From contig NZ_CP100126.1 in the NCBI RefSeq assembly GCF_024168045.1, forward strand, positions 2,823,001 to 2,887,000: a DNA stretch of 64,000 nucleotides, written 5' to 3'. The stretch's first letter is position 1, and each line of letters begins with the position of its first letter. Shown here in pieces: positions 18,524-27,325 of this stretch. The notes under the pieces were generated by a model. The model was not told the DNA's origin. It saw only the letters and a program-made list of their open reading frames with translations, and searched no databases. The position numbers were made by a program, and so were the translations under genes. This DNA is from Dorea longicatena. Its GTDB lineage: Bacteria > Bacillota > Clostridia > Lachnospirales > Lachnospiraceae.

Positions 18524-19429
18524 TTATTTGGGAAAAACTAAACTTTTTAATATTTTTTCAAATTCCTCTTGTGTTGTTGTTCCCATCAATAAATATTCTA
18601 TATTGTCATATTTAAATTTTGCAACACAACTTGATTTTTTACTTTCTTTTAATTTATAAATTGTAACTTCAATTGAACAATCCTCTATTTTTTTAGTATA
18701 TTCTTTTTCGATAGGATCTTCAAAATCAACTCCCCATGAGTTATCTCTGTATGGCATATTTATAAAATAGGCAATAGTCTTTTCATTGTATGTATAATAC
18801 ATCTCTGCGATTTGCTTATCTTCGTTTAAATTCATTGTGTCAAATTTCATATTATTTAAACATATAGATAATTTAACCACATCTGTACCAAATTTATTTC
18901 TTATTTCCTGATACGCCTTTTCTTCATCTTCACTTTCTATCATTTTTATCTTATGACTCGTACTTACTTTTTCAACCTCTCTATCCCCAACATCCTGCGT
19001 CATCATCCGCACAATCCTCTCCGGACCTCCCATACTGGTAATCCCCATTGCCAGCACGCAGACAATGACTGCTGCCAGTGCGAGATACATTTTCAAAGGC
19101 TTCTTTTTGCGGCGGACTTTCTTTCCGGAAGGTTCCTCCGGATCATTTTGTCCGATCCCTGCCTTCAGCATCTTGCGTCCCAGCTCCAGAGCCTCGCGAT
19201 CTTCTTCAGAGAGATGGTTGATTGCTTCTTCTCTTTCTTCTGTTTCTTTCCTGGCCTGCTCCATCTCATATGCACGGATCTGTTCTCTTACTCTTGCGAG
19301 GACAGCTTCCTTTGTCCCTTCAGGCACGACAAGACTGGTGTCATTTTCCAGAAATTCTTCTTCCTCTCTGGCAATCTCTTCAAATTCCCTGGCAATGCAT
19401 TCTTTAAATTCGTCTTTCTTATCATTCAT
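18524..19429 (-). CDS. Single-span membrane protein with Glu-rich cytoplasmic domain, DUF4367-like
   Basis: About 301 residues from the ATG at 19429, chosen because GAGGGT lies before it (the frame is open to 19483). The N-terminal 110 residues are charged and probably coiled coil, then comes a basic stop (GKKVRRKKKPLK), one membrane helix near 115-135, and an extracytoplasmic domain ending in a DUF4367-like segment (YLLMGTTTQEEFEKIL). The layout resembles anti-sigma-like sensor proteins. A sigma factor gene lies nearby (20702) but across the oppositely transcribed murG. Pairing with it is speculative. Confidence 0.75.
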   Translation of the reverse strand: MNDKKDEFKECIAREFEEIAREEEEFLENDTSLVVPEGTKEAVLARVREQIRAYEMEQARKETEEREEAINHLSEEDREALELGRKMLKAGIGQNDPEEPSGKKVRRKKKPLKMYLALAAVIVCVLAMGITSMGGPERIVRMMTQDVGDREVEKVSTSHKIKMIESEDEEKAYQEIRNKFGTDVVKLSICLNNMKFDTMNLNEDKQIAEMYYTYNEKTIAYFINMPYRDNSWGVDFEDPIEKEYTKKIEDCSIEVTIYKLKESKKSSCVAKFKYDNIEYLLMGTTTQEEFEKILKSLVFPK

Positions 19430-19577
19430 TTTGCTACCCTCAAATTTTTGACTGGTCTGTAACTTTCTCCATAGTTTTGCCACTTGACCTATTTCTTTCA
19501 GAAAGTATAATATAGATATAATCTTTATTATATTTTATGTATGCAAGAATAATACATATTCAAGTCTGGAGGTAATT

Positions 19578-20645
19578 ATGAAACGTATTATCTTAACCGG
19601 TGGCGGTACTGCCGGGCATGTTACACCTAACATTGCTCTTCTGCCACGCCTGAAAGAATTAAACTATGATATTCACTATATAGGTTCTTATAATGGAATT
19701 GAAAAAGAACTGATTGAACAGTTCGGTATTCCGTATCACGGAATCTCAACCGGTAAACTCCGCCGCTACTTCAGCGTGCAGAACTTTACGGATCCGTTCC
19801 GTGTGATCAAAGGACTCGGCGAAGCCAAAAAACTTGTGAAGATCCTTCATCCTGATGTCATCTTCTCCAAAGGAGGCTTCGTATCCGTTCCTGTTGTTCT
19901 TGCCGGTAAAAGCCGTCATGTCCCGACCATTATCCATGAGTCTGACATGACACCGGGACTTGCTAATAAGATTTCCATGCCATCGGCATCAAAAATCTGC
20001 TGTAACTTCCCGGAAACCATCGAGCATCTTCCTGCCGGAAAGGCTGTTCTCACAGGCTCTCCGATTCGTCAGGAACTGTTATCCGGTGATAAATATAAGG
20101 CATTGGAATTTCTGCACTTCACTCAGGACAAACCAGTGATCATGGTCGTTGGCGGAAGTCTTGGTTCTGTTGCCGTCAACGATGCTGTCCGCAGTGTCCT
20201 TCCTGAATTGCTTCAGTCTTTCCAGGTAGTTCATCTCTGTGGCAAGGGCAAAATTGATGAATCTTTGAAAGACCTGGAAGGTTATGCTCAGTTCGAATAT
20301 ATCAAAGACGAACTGAAGGACCTCTTCGCTCTGACAGATCTTGTTATTTCAAGAGCCGGAGCCAATGCGATCTGCGAACTTCTTGCACTGCACAAACCAA
20401 ATCTTCTGATTCCACTTTCTGCAAATGCAAGCCGTGGTGACCAGATCCTGAACGCCCGTTCTTTCGAACGTCAGGGATACAGTGTTGTTCTGGAAGAAGA
20501 GGAACTGAATCATGATGTCCTCCTGAAAGCAATCACGGACCTTTATCAGAACCGTGAGACGTACATTCAGGCAATGAAGAATTCTCCTCAGCAGAATTCC
20601 ATCGATACCATTATCGACCTGATCGAATCTGTTGCCAGACACTGA
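19578..20645 (+). CDS. murG: UDP-GlcNAc:lipid I N-acetylglucosaminyltransferase MurG
   Basis: 355 residues, GT28 family. TGGGTAGHVTPNIALL near residue 7 is the N-terminal lipid-binding G-loop, IIHESDMTPGLANK lies near 117, VVGGSLGSVAVN near 190, and SRAGANAICELLALHKPNLL near 258 forms the UDP-GlcNAc site. It adds GlcNAc to lipid I at the inner face of the membrane to make lipid II. CTGGAGGT precedes the ATG. It stands alone, not in a dcw cluster, and ends at a strong terminator; an additional murG elsewhere in the genome is possible. Confidence 0.93.
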   Translation: MKRIILTGGGTAGHVTPNIALLPRLKELNYDIHYIGSYNGIEKELIEQFGIPYHGISTGKLRRYFSVQNFTDPFRVIKGLGEAKKLVKILHPDVIFSKGGFVSVPVVLAGKSRHVPTIIHESDMTPGLANKISMPSASKICCNFPETIEHLPAGKAVLTGSPIRQELLSGDKYKALEFLHFTQDKPVIMVVGGSLGSVAVNDAVRSVLPELLQSFQVVHLCGKGKIDESLKDLEGYAQFEYIKDELKDLFALTDLVISRAGANAICELLALHKPNLLIPLSANASRGDQILNARSFERQGYSVVLEEEELNHDVLLKAITDLYQNRETYIQAMKNSPQQNSIDTIIDLIESVARH

Positions 20646-20670
20646 TCTGCATTTATCTCTGTAATACATA

Positions 20671-20703
20671 AAAAACAGGTGGTTGTACTTCCACCTGTTT
20701 TTT
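20671..20703. terminator. Bidirectional terminator between murG and the sigma factor gene
   Basis: AAAAACAGGTGG (20671-20682) pairs with CCACCTGTTTTTT (20691-20703). It ends murG, and the A/T tracts would also serve the converging sigma gene, whose stop codon (20704-20702) lies in its edge. Confidence 0.9.
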
Positions 20704-21265
20704 ATGTATTGTGTAAGCGGTCATACTCATCTTTGTACCTTTTTATCATCCATTTTCTTGCTCTTTTCAGCATACCTTCCAATGCATATAATGTAACGCC
20801 CATCTGCTTAGCGGCTTCCTTCTGCGGCATATCTACATAATATACAAGTGTCACTGCCTGATACCATCTGGCCTTTTTCTGATACAATTCCCGGAATATA
20901 TCAATTCCGAGTTTGCGGAAACCTTGTTCCTTGAGCATCGCTATCACATACTCTTCTGAACTGTCATCAACCAGAGCGTCCGGATATTTCTCTTCCGACA
21001 TCGTTATTTCCTCTAACGACACTTCGCGTTTATGGTCTCTTATATAATTCATGGCTCTGTACTTTGCAAGCATCAGCATCCATGCTTTGATCTGCTGCTT
21101 GGATTCATTTCCATTCTGTACATATGCCATGAAGAAGGCATCCTGCGCAATTTCTTCTGCTACGTGATGGTTTCCAGAGTATCTGAGTGCCTCCCTGTAT
21201 ACAACGTCAAAATATTCGCTATATGCATCCACAAAGGCACTTTCCCCTGTAAACTCTCTTCCCAC
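20702..21265 (-). CDS. Sigma-70 family RNA polymerase sigma factor (ECF type)
   Basis: 187 residues from a GTG preceded by AGGAGCG. Region 2 (EYFDVVYREALRYSGNHHVAEEIAQDAFFMAYV near 17-50 and MNYIRDHKR near 73) and region 4 (DMPQKEAAKQMGVTLYALEGMLKRARKWM near 143-172) are both present. The middle linker is longer than usual. It begins 20 bases after the HIT gene in the same direction, so the two are probably co-transcribed. No anti-sigma gene is directly downstream; the membrane protein at 18524-19429 is the nearest candidate. Confidence 0.88.
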   Translation of the reverse strand: MGREFTGESAFVDAYSEYFDVVYREALRYSGNHHVAEEIAQDAFFMAYVQNGNESKQQIKAWMLMLAKYRAMNYIRDHKREVSLEEITMSEEKYPDALVDDSSEEYVIAMLKEQGFRKLGIDIFRELYQKKARWYQAVTLVYYVDMPQKEAAKQMGVTLYALEGMLKRARKWMIKRYKDEYDRLHNT

Positions 21266-21285
21266 TTTACGCTCCTACCTTTTAT

Positions 21286-21693
21286 CTACTTAATCTTTGA
21301 TAAAACATCTTCTTTTTCTTCTTCTGTCAACTCATGCATCGCCCATCCAAGTCCGACTTTGTCATCTTTATGTCTCGGGATCATGTGTACATGATAATGA
21401 AATACTGTCTGTCCTGCAGCTTCACCGTTGTTCTGGACAATATTGTAACCATCGCAGCCCAGTGCTTTTGTGAGCTTTGTGATCATTTTCTTCGCAAGGA
21501 TCATTGATTTTCCTGCAAGTTCATCATCAATCTCATACAGATTGGCATAATGCTCTTTTGGCAGGATCAGTGCGTGTCCTTTTGCTGCCGGATTGGCATC
21601 CAGGATCACCCGGAAATCTTCATCCTCATACACAGTCGCTGTCGGAATATCTCCATTCGCCAGTTTACAAAAAATACAATTCTCATCCTTCAT
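21286..21693 (-). CDS. HIT-family nucleotide hydrolase or transferase
   Basis: 135 residues. CIFCKLANGDIPT at the N-terminus holds a metal-binding Cys pair, ILDANPAAKGHALILPK lies near 29, and the histidine triad HYHVHMIPR lies near 99. Such proteins cleave phosphoramidate or dinucleoside polyphosphate substrates; the substrate here is unknown. It is upstream of the sigma factor gene and divergent from the histidine kinase gene. Confidence 0.92.
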   Translation of the reverse strand: MKDENCIFCKLANGDIPTATVYEDEDFRVILDANPAAKGHALILPKEHYANLYEIDDELAGKSMILAKKMITKLTKALGCDGYNIVQNNGEAAGQTVFHYHVHMIPRHKDDKVGLGWAMHELTEEEKEDVLSKIK

Positions 21694-21782
21694 AATCTTA
21701 TCCTTCTTTCTTTTAAAATTTATGATTGATTATTTAAACCGCCAATGCTAAACTGATACCTCAGAAAGGGGCGGTAATTATT

Positions 21783-22529
21783 ATGTTATCATCGACAGAC
21801 TATGACAAATTACAACAGATTATGCAGGAAAATCCTGAAAACGAAGCACTTATAAACCGGCTTTTAACCTCTCATCAGATGGAGATCAGTACCATAAGTC
21901 ACGAGATCCGTAATCCTCTGACACTGGTTTACAGTACACTCCAGCTTATCGAATCACAACATCCGGAAGTCCTTACATTTTCCCATTGGACGGAACTGCA
22001 TCAGGATATCGAATACATGAAATTTCTCCTGGAGGATCTGTCTTCTTACAATAACGGAGAACGTCTGGAACTTACCCCGGTAAGTGCAAGTACATATTTC
22101 CGCAGGATTGCTTTATCCTTCGCTGCTTCTATTGTTGATACAGATATCGAATTTGTTTCCCGTATTCCCAAGGATCTCCCGGAAATATCTGCAGATCCCG
22201 TAAAGCTCCGTCAGGCAGTTCTGAATCTTCTTCGTAATGCCTGCGATGCACTGAACAAAAAAGCTCCTGATTCCCAGAAGCCGGTCATTACATTCTCTGT
22301 CACTCTCCAGACAGATTCTCTGCATATCGGGGTCAGGGACAACGGATGCGGCATCGCTCCCGAAGACCAGAAGACTATCTTCGAGCCATTTGTCACTCAC
22401 AAACCGGACGGGACCGGTCTTGGACTTGCAATCACCCGCCGGATCATCCAGGCACATCATGGAACGGTCACGCTTAACTCCGTCTTACATAACGGAACCA
22501 CGTTTACCCTTACGCTTCCGATACAGTAA
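21783..22529 (+). CDS. Soluble sensor-type histidine kinase
   Basis: 248 residues without membrane segments. The phosphoacceptor His40 is in STISHEIRNPLTL, the N box LRNACDALN is near 151, the G1 box DNGCGIAPEDQ near 190 and the G2 box GTGLGLAITRR near 212. There is only a short N-terminal region, so input probably comes through a partner protein. No response regulator gene is adjacent. The last 45 bases overlap the 3' end of the convergent rhomboid gene. Confidence 0.9.
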   Translation: MLSSTDYDKLQQIMQENPENEALINRLLTSHQMEISTISHEIRNPLTLVYSTLQLIESQHPEVLTFSHWTELHQDIEYMKFLLEDLSSYNNGERLELTPVSASTYFRRIALSFAASIVDTDIEFVSRIPKDLPEISADPVKLRQAVLNLLRNACDALNKKAPDSQKPVITFSVTLQTDSLHIGVRDNGCGIAPEDQKTIFEPFVTHKPDGTGLGLAITRRIIQAHHGTVTLNSVLHNGTTFTLTLPIQ

Positions 22530-23093
22530 TACTCCCATCAGGAAGCCGGCTGCCAGACCTCCGATGTGTGCCATATTGTCTACGCCGCCACTGGTAAATC
22601 CATAATATAATGTCAGCACAACCATAAACACTAATCCTTTGCCGGATATCTCTCCTATCCTTCCCCGGTTACGGATCGCCACATACAGAAGTGCACCGAT
22701 AATTCCGAAGATTGCACCGGATGCGCCTGCCGATACTGCCATACTTCCTGTCAGTATGTCCCACCATGCAGACAGGATATTCCCTGCAAGGCCGCTTACA
22801 AAATATACGATGAGGAACTTTATCTTTCCTATCTCAAGTTCCAGATTCCACCCCATCGCTACAAGCACAACCATATTATTGAAAAGATGATCGTATCCGA
22901 AGTGGAGAAACATACTCGTAAACAGCCGGTAATACTCTCCGTTCTTTATCAGATATGGAACATACATTGCCCCATGCTGTAACATGAATCTTCCATCCTC
23001 CGTCATTCCCTGAAATGACAGTACCAGAAAGACTATTACATTCACAACTGCCAGTAATACAGTACATGGTGCTTTTATTGTGTTCTTATTCAT
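22485..23093 (-). CDS. Rhomboid family intramembrane serine protease
   Basis: 202 residues with about six membrane helices. The catalytic serine is in SAGASGAIFGIIGALL near residue 125 and the catalytic histidine in NMAHIGGLAAGF near 176; HLFNNMVVLVAMGW near 69 is the conserved helix-2 stretch. It cleaves membrane helices of unknown substrates. The upstream start signal is weak. Its 3' end overlaps the histidine kinase gene tail to tail by 45 bases. Confidence 0.93.
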   Translation of the reverse strand: MNKNTIKAPCTVLLAVVNVIVFLVLSFQGMTEDGRFMLQHGAMYVPYLIKNGEYYRLFTSMFLHFGYDHLFNNMVVLVAMGWNLELEIGKIKFLIVYFVSGLAGNILSAWWDILTGSMAVSAGASGAIFGIIGALLYVAIRNRGRIGEISGKGLVFMVVLTLYYGFTSGGVDNMAHIGGLAAGFLMGVLLYRKRKGKRGSVM

Positions 23094-23164
23094 CTTCTAT
23101 CGTCCGTTACCTTTCAATCTATTCATTTTCTGTCTTTATCAGTATAACATAGATTACTTAAATA

Positions 23165-23929
23165 TTACAATTCCTCTTCTTCAATATGCAGTCCGTCCCA
23201 TTCTCCCCATTTTGTTTTTTTATGTTTAGTCAGGAAACGCTTTACCGGGATCCACAGATTATCTGTCTCACGCATGATCGAGCTTCCCATCTCCTGTTCC
23301 GTAATCCAGTCATGTTCTTCCGTATCGTAATAAGATGTCCGCTCTCTTTTTTCTTCCAGCAGTTCATCTATCATTGTTTTTCTTACTGGTTTTTCCATAT
23401 CTTTTTCTTCTCTTTCCCCACATTCTGCGATTAGTTTCTCCAGACTGTAATTTTCTTCCATCGTTCCCTTATGCAGCAAAAATGCCAGCCGGACACATTC
23501 TTCTTCCTCGTAATCCGCAACTTTCACCATGTACTCTGTCAGCACATGGAATTTCTCCCATAGATCCTGCGTTGCCGGCGGATAATAACAGAAAAAGAAT
23601 TGCCCTTCCTCATAAAATATATATTCCGGTTCCAGTAGAATACAGTGGATATCCAGCAGATATTTTCCGGTTTCTTTCAGCACATTCCCAAACTGGTACA
23701 TAAATTGCCGTATATCCTCCGCCTTTAACTTTGCTCTTGTATACATTGCCTGCATAGATATCTTTCCGCTTACATCATAATCATAATAACTGCTGCCATT
23801 CATGCCTCTTCCTGCCACCTTAAGGAATCCTTCCGGTGAATTGGCTTTCAGCATCTTCATCTGATAGTCCTCTTTATATAATACATGTTCTTCTATCGTT
23901 ATCTTTCGTTCCATTCTTTCATTCCCCAT
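23165..23929 (-). CDS. DUF6382-like protein, last gene of the Tad operon
   Basis: 254 residues. The N-terminal 170 residues (KMLKANSPEGFLKVAGRG, FMYQFGNVLKETGKYLL, FFFCYYPPATQDLW) resemble the DUF6382 domain found in Tad loci of Clostridia. Relatives often carry a C-terminal FHA phosphopeptide-binding domain; here only a charged tail of about 85 residues follows, with no FHA motif. Its ATG directly abuts the stop of the TadE-like gene upstream, so translation is probably coupled. Confidence 0.7.
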   Translation of the reverse strand: MGNERMERKITIEEHVLYKEDYQMKMLKANSPEGFLKVAGRGMNGSSYYDYDVSGKISMQAMYTRAKLKAEDIRQFMYQFGNVLKETGKYLLDIHCILLEPEYIFYEEGQFFFCYYPPATQDLWEKFHVLTEYMVKVADYEEEECVRLAFLLHKGTMEENYSLEKLIAECGEREEKDMEKPVRKTMIDELLEEKRERTSYYDTEEHDWITEQEMGSSIMRETDNLWIPVKRFLTKHKKTKWGEWDGLHIEEEEL

Positions 23930-24376
23930 TTATTTCTTTATCCTGCGGATATCCCGGATATACCGTTCCGGTTCTGTTACCGATGCCCTGCTTTCTACCG
24001 CAAGTGACATCTTCCGTCTTTTCGCCACGGCCGACACACGGATCTCTTCTTTGCTCACGGAACATACCGCCATGGCTCCCGGAAAGAGGATGCACTTTTT
24101 CCCGACCCGCTCCTGAAATAAAGCTTTTAATTCCGCTTCCTGTATTCCGTCCTTTTCTCTGGCTTTCGTACTTCCGACAACAGCAGTCTCGTATGCTGCT
24201 CCCGCAATAATATTCTTGTCATGATAATAAAAACATGCCAGGACGCACCCCATAACAAGAAATAATATCATCGGCATCAGCAGGGACATTTCCACTGTAA
24301 AGCTTCCGTTCAGAGCATGTTTCTTATCTATGTTTATAATCCGTTCCATCTCACAGTCCTCCGATACATACGCCAA
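23930..24376 (-). CDS. TadE-like minor pseudopilin
   Basis: 148 residues. A short leader is followed by GSFTVEMSLLMPMILFLVMGCVLACFYYHDK (near 23-53), a type IV pilin-like hydrophobic N-terminus with the +5-type Glu typical of TadE, and then a small periplasmic-side domain. It is probably processed by the prepilin peptidase encoded immediately upstream, whose gene it overlaps by 26 bases. Confidence 0.82.
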   Translation of the reverse strand: MAYVSEDCEMERIINIDKKHALNGSFTVEMSLLMPMILFLVMGCVLACFYYHDKNIIAGAAYETAVVGSTKAREKDGIQEAELKALFQERVGKKCILFPGAMAVCSVSKEEIRVSAVAKRRKMSLAVESRASVTEPERYIRDIRRIKK

Positions 24377-24788
24377 ACAGATAGCCCACTGTCAGAAACG
24401 GATAGAATGGGAATGCAAGACTCTTCTTCCGTCTCAGGGTCACGCATCCCAGAGCAAGAATCCCCAGAATAAAAAATGAAGTCGCAAGAACTTCCAGAAG
24501 TCCCCATACTCCCAGATAGATTCCAAGTATCAGAATCGCCAGACTGTCCCCGTATCCAATTGCTTCCCGTGTAATCTTACTGATTCCTATAAATATCATA
24601 CCGATCAGCCCGCCTCCCAGCGATACCATCCAGTCTGTATTCTGTGTAACTGCCTGATATAGAACCGTTCCTGCCATACACAATAACAGTACATCTCTCG
24701 GAACTTTCCTGATCTTATAATCCACAAACGACAGTCCTGTCAGTATGACCATCGCCACTATGCGGCTTACCGTCCACATTTGGAACAT
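24351..24788 (-). CDS. Prepilin peptidase, A24 family (TadV/CpaA type)
   Basis: 145 residues from the ATG at 24788, preceded by AAAGGGG; the frame extends upstream to 24851 but only overlaps the preceding TadE gene. The catalytic aspartates are in SFVDYKIRKVPRD near residue 20 and GYGDSLAILILG near 85. Five to six membrane helices are visible. It lacks the N-terminal methylation domain of PilD, as is normal for TadV. It removes leader peptides from Flp and TadE-type pilins. Confidence 0.9.
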   Translation of the reverse strand: MFQMWTVSRIVAMVILTGLSFVDYKIRKVPRDVLLLCMAGTVLYQAVTQNTDWMVSLGGGLIGMIFIGISKITREAIGYGDSLAILILGIYLGVWGLLEVLATSFFILGILALGCVTLRRKKSLAFPFYPFLTVGYLFGVCIGGL

Positions 24789-25606
24789 GCCCCCTTTCCC
24801 GCTGCCTCCGATACCGGTATCGCATAGATTGTCCGTTTTAATCCACTGCATGACAATGAACTATGATACCGGTCTCCAAAATTTGTAATGTATATAGTTC
24901 CTGCATTTCCTTTCATGCAATGTTCACATGGATAATATCTGCCGCCACTTTCATTACGAAGATCAGACACCGTACCCATATGTGTCATCCGGATCGACAG
25001 ATCCAGATAGGAACAATGATAATCTTTGTGATATACAAGACCGTTCTCCGTCACATAGACCGTATCATTTCCCATATCGGATAATCCCTCTTTTTCATAT
25101 CCGCTCCATGCTTTTATCTTCATGGTTTCCCTGCATTTTACCGGTCTGATACCGAATACCGGCACAGGAATTTTCACCTGATATTCTGCGTTCAATGTTC
25201 CAATCCCGGTACGCACAGACATTCTTGATGCCGAACAGTCCATCCCACTGCTGCCGCCTGCAATGATACTTCTTTCCATCCTTGTCTCTCCGATTGCATA
25301 GACGACATCACGCTCTACCTTTGACGGCATCAGCATCTGTGTGATACAGGTGTCTTTTGCCGCCTGTTTTCCTGCATACTGCAGACTGCTCCTGACTGCA
25401 GTATGTACTGCCATCATTTCCAGAAGGTACAGCAGTGTCACAACCGCCAGGAAAAACAGCGGTACCGTTGCTGCCGCCTCTACGGTAACGCTTCCCTTTC
25501 TTTTATTACGGAATAATTTTTCCAATCGTGTTGAGGCGGATAAAGATACCCTTTCAGATACTGAATGATTGATAGGTTGTGAGGGGGAGAATAAATTATT
25601 TCTCAT
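24767..25606 (-). CDS. TadE-like protein with C-terminal cysteine-pair domain
   Basis: 279 residues. An unusual basic N-terminal stretch of about 36 residues precedes GSVTVEAAATVPLFFLAVVTLLYLL, the TadE/pseudopilin helix (near 38-62). The C-terminal 100 residues contain two related units, HKDYHCSYLDL followed by CEHCM, and HSSLSCSGLKR followed by CSKCGR. Each holds a lone Cys and a CxxC, so they are candidate metal sites or disulfides. The N-terminal extension is partly coded by one arm of an inverted repeat (25533-25557), and the ATG spacing to AGGAG is long (about 14 bases), so the start is uncertain. Confidence 0.75.
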   Translation of the reverse strand: MRNNLFSPSQPINHSVSERVSLSASTRLEKLFRNKRKGSVTVEAAATVPLFFLAVVTLLYLLEMMAVHTAVRSSLQYAGKQAAKDTCITQMLMPSKVERDVVYAIGETRMERSIIAGGSSGMDCSASRMSVRTGIGTLNAEYQVKIPVPVFGIRPVKCRETMKIKAWSGYEKEGLSDMGNDTVYVTENGLVYHKDYHCSYLDLSIRMTHMGTVSDLRNESGGRYYPCEHCMKGNAGTIYITNFGDRYHSSLSCSGLKRTIYAIPVSEAAGKGACSKCGR

Positions 25607-25689
25607 TTTGCGAATCCTGCTCCTTTCTTTATTATTTTTATATTTCCGGGATTTCTAACGATACCTGAAAGGGCATCTTTATCCGCCTC
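25533..25689. repeat. 25-bp inverted repeat spanning the 5' end of the TadE gene
   Basis: GAGGCGGATAAAGATACCCT at 25533-25552 plus TTTCAG is matched in inverted form at 25665-25689, 24 of 25 bases. The arms enclose about 107 bases holding the gene's start codon and ribosome binding site. It could be a small palindromic insertion or an RNA structure gating translation. Confidence 0.7.
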
Positions 25690-25710
25690 ATGTCATTGTT
25701 CTTACACGCA

Positions 25711-27105
25711 CTACTGATAGCCGTAATATGTCTGAAATCTATACGATATCCCTCTTCTCAGCTTACACACCGTGTCCACTTCCATTCTTCCAACACAGTA
25801 ATCGATCCGAAATGACGGCTGGCTGTAAATCGTCTGCATATCCTTCTCGATCACTCCCATGGTTCTTACTGTTAATTTCCCTTTATCTTCCAGGAATAAC
25901 AACATTCGCACATAGTCTTTGTAGTCCATACCACCTTCTACATCCGTCCCGGCGCCGGTGTCTTCCTCTGTTCCAAGCTTCATAAGACCAGATAATGAGA
26001 GCTGCCAGCTTGCATCATCTTTTACAACTGCAGTCTTTTTTCCATTCAGCAATGTTCTCACATCCATCACTGATTCTCCATATGCCCATGCCAGAAGAAT
26101 TCCCTGCGCTGCTGCTTCTGTAACCGCCGGTACTGCAAGCAGTGTACATAATGTCCCTGCCGCTGCCCGTGCCTCGGCCTGTCTGGTACTGTTGGTCTGC
26201 AGATACAGATAATTCGGCACGAATCTCAGCAGCACTAATTTGTTCGCGACTGTTTCCAGATTCTCCCGGTCACTTTGCCTGCCAGCCAGAATATATTCCA
26301 CTTCATAGTCTAGGCTCCCACCCTTCGGTTCATCCAGAAAATCCGCAAAATGTTCCTGTATATACCCGCCCAGCAATACGGAATCCAGTGTTCCTCCTTC
26401 CGATTCCACATCTTCAAATGTTCCATGACCGGTCTGATTCTCTCGGTTCTCCGGCATGTCCTCTGACACAATCTGTTTTTCTGATACCTGTGTTTCTTTC
26501 GGTAATACCAGACTCAAAATCGGTGCCTGCTTCAGTCCTGCTACATGTTCCAACGGATTCTCTTCGCCCGGAAGTTCCATTTCCTGCCCGTTCAGAAGCT
26601 CCTCCAGATGATCTGTCTGCGCTTTTTCTTCTCTGGTAATTTCATCTGCCTGCCGCTCCTGATTCTTCCAGATGGAAGTACTTCCAAGATATTTGTCCGC
26701 CCATGAGATTCCGTATTTGTGTTTCATGTATTTACCGGCCTGATCCATGAACAATTCTCCATTCTTATCTGCGAGCAACTGGATTCTTTTTATATCATTT
26801 TCCATATCTGCACCGTAATATGACAGGCGGTCTAACAAATTCTGCTCACTGTATGTCCCGCTTTCATATCCTGCCTCTATGGCAAATACATCATAATGTT
26901 CCAGAAGTTCTTTTTGATATTCCGCAAATACGCACTCCACTGCCCGGTTCATATCTGCCCTTCTGTAATTCTTTGCCATCTGGATGGATGCGCTTTCCGT
27001 CAACGCAAGTACAAGCGAGACAAGCAGAATAAATGTCAGTGTCAGATATACCGTTACCTCTCCTCTTACATACCCTGTCGTCATCTCCTTCTTTCCGGTG
27101 CTCAC
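25711..27105 (-). CDS. DUF5702-like Tad locus protein
   Basis: About 464 residues. EVTVYLTLTFILLVSLVLAL near the N-terminus is a pilin-like helix after a short leader (MTTGYVRG). The next segment (YRRADMNRAVECVFAEYQKELLEHYDVFAIEAGYESG) is the usual start of DUF5702 proteins of clostridial Tad loci, and a long extracytoplasmic domain follows. I start it at GTG 27105, just after the flp stop; ATG 27084 with an adjacent AAGGAG is the alternative. The frame is open to 27285, but that part is the flp gene read out of frame. Confidence 0.75.
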   Translation of the reverse strand: MSTGKKEMTTGYVRGEVTVYLTLTFILLVSLVLALTESASIQMAKNYRRADMNRAVECVFAEYQKELLEHYDVFAIEAGYESGTYSEQNLLDRLSYYGADMENDIKRIQLLADKNGELFMDQAGKYMKHKYGISWADKYLGSTSIWKNQERQADEITREEKAQTDHLEELLNGQEMELPGEENPLEHVAGLKQAPILSLVLPKETQVSEKQIVSEDMPENRENQTGHGTFEDVESEGGTLDSVLLGGYIQEHFADFLDEPKGGSLDYEVEYILAGRQSDRENLETVANKLVLLRFVPNYLYLQTNSTRQAEARAAAGTLCTLLAVPAVTEAAAQGILLAWAYGESVMDVRTLLNGKKTAVVKDDASWQLSLSGLMKLGTEEDTGAGTDVEGGMDYKDYVRMLLFLEDKGKLTVRTMGVIEKDMQTIYSQPSFRIDYCVGRMEVDTVCKLRRGISYRFQTYYGYQ

Positions 27106-27110
27106 CACAC

Positions 27111-27287
27111 TTAAATTCCGGAACTTTCGCTGGTAATCTTTTCGAATATTGTCTGCACCAGACTGGTAAGCTGTGATTTGAAGATGATCACAAGTCCGAT
27201 CAGTACGACCAGGATCAAGATCACTTCTACCACCCCGATCCCCCGGTCGTCTCTTAATACCTGTAATGCATATCGAATTCTCCACAT
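27111..27287 (-). CDS. Flp-type (Flp1-like) major pilin
   Basis: 58 residues, too short for a standard ORF cutoff. The ATG at 27287 follows AGGGG by 8 bases. The product begins MWRIRYALQVLRDDRGIGVV, then EVILILVVLIGLVIIF, then a short polar tail. A basic leader, a Gly cleavage site before a Val/Glu-containing hydrophobic helix and a tiny size are the marks of Flp pilins. It sits between tadC and the DUF5702 gene, inside the Tad operon. It should be the main pilus subunit, processed by the peptidase at 24351-24788. Confidence 0.82.
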   Translation of the reverse strand: MWRIRYALQVLRDDRGIGVVEVILILVVLIGLVIIFKSQLTSLVQTIFEKITSESSGI

Positions 27288-27325
27288 ACTGTATTCCCCT
27301 TTCTTCTTTTTCTTTTATTTTTCAT

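Noticed and set aside
27106..27285. N-terminal extension of the DUF5702 protein
   Set aside because: This DNA encodes the Flp pilin in another frame, with its own start signal and a family-typical product.
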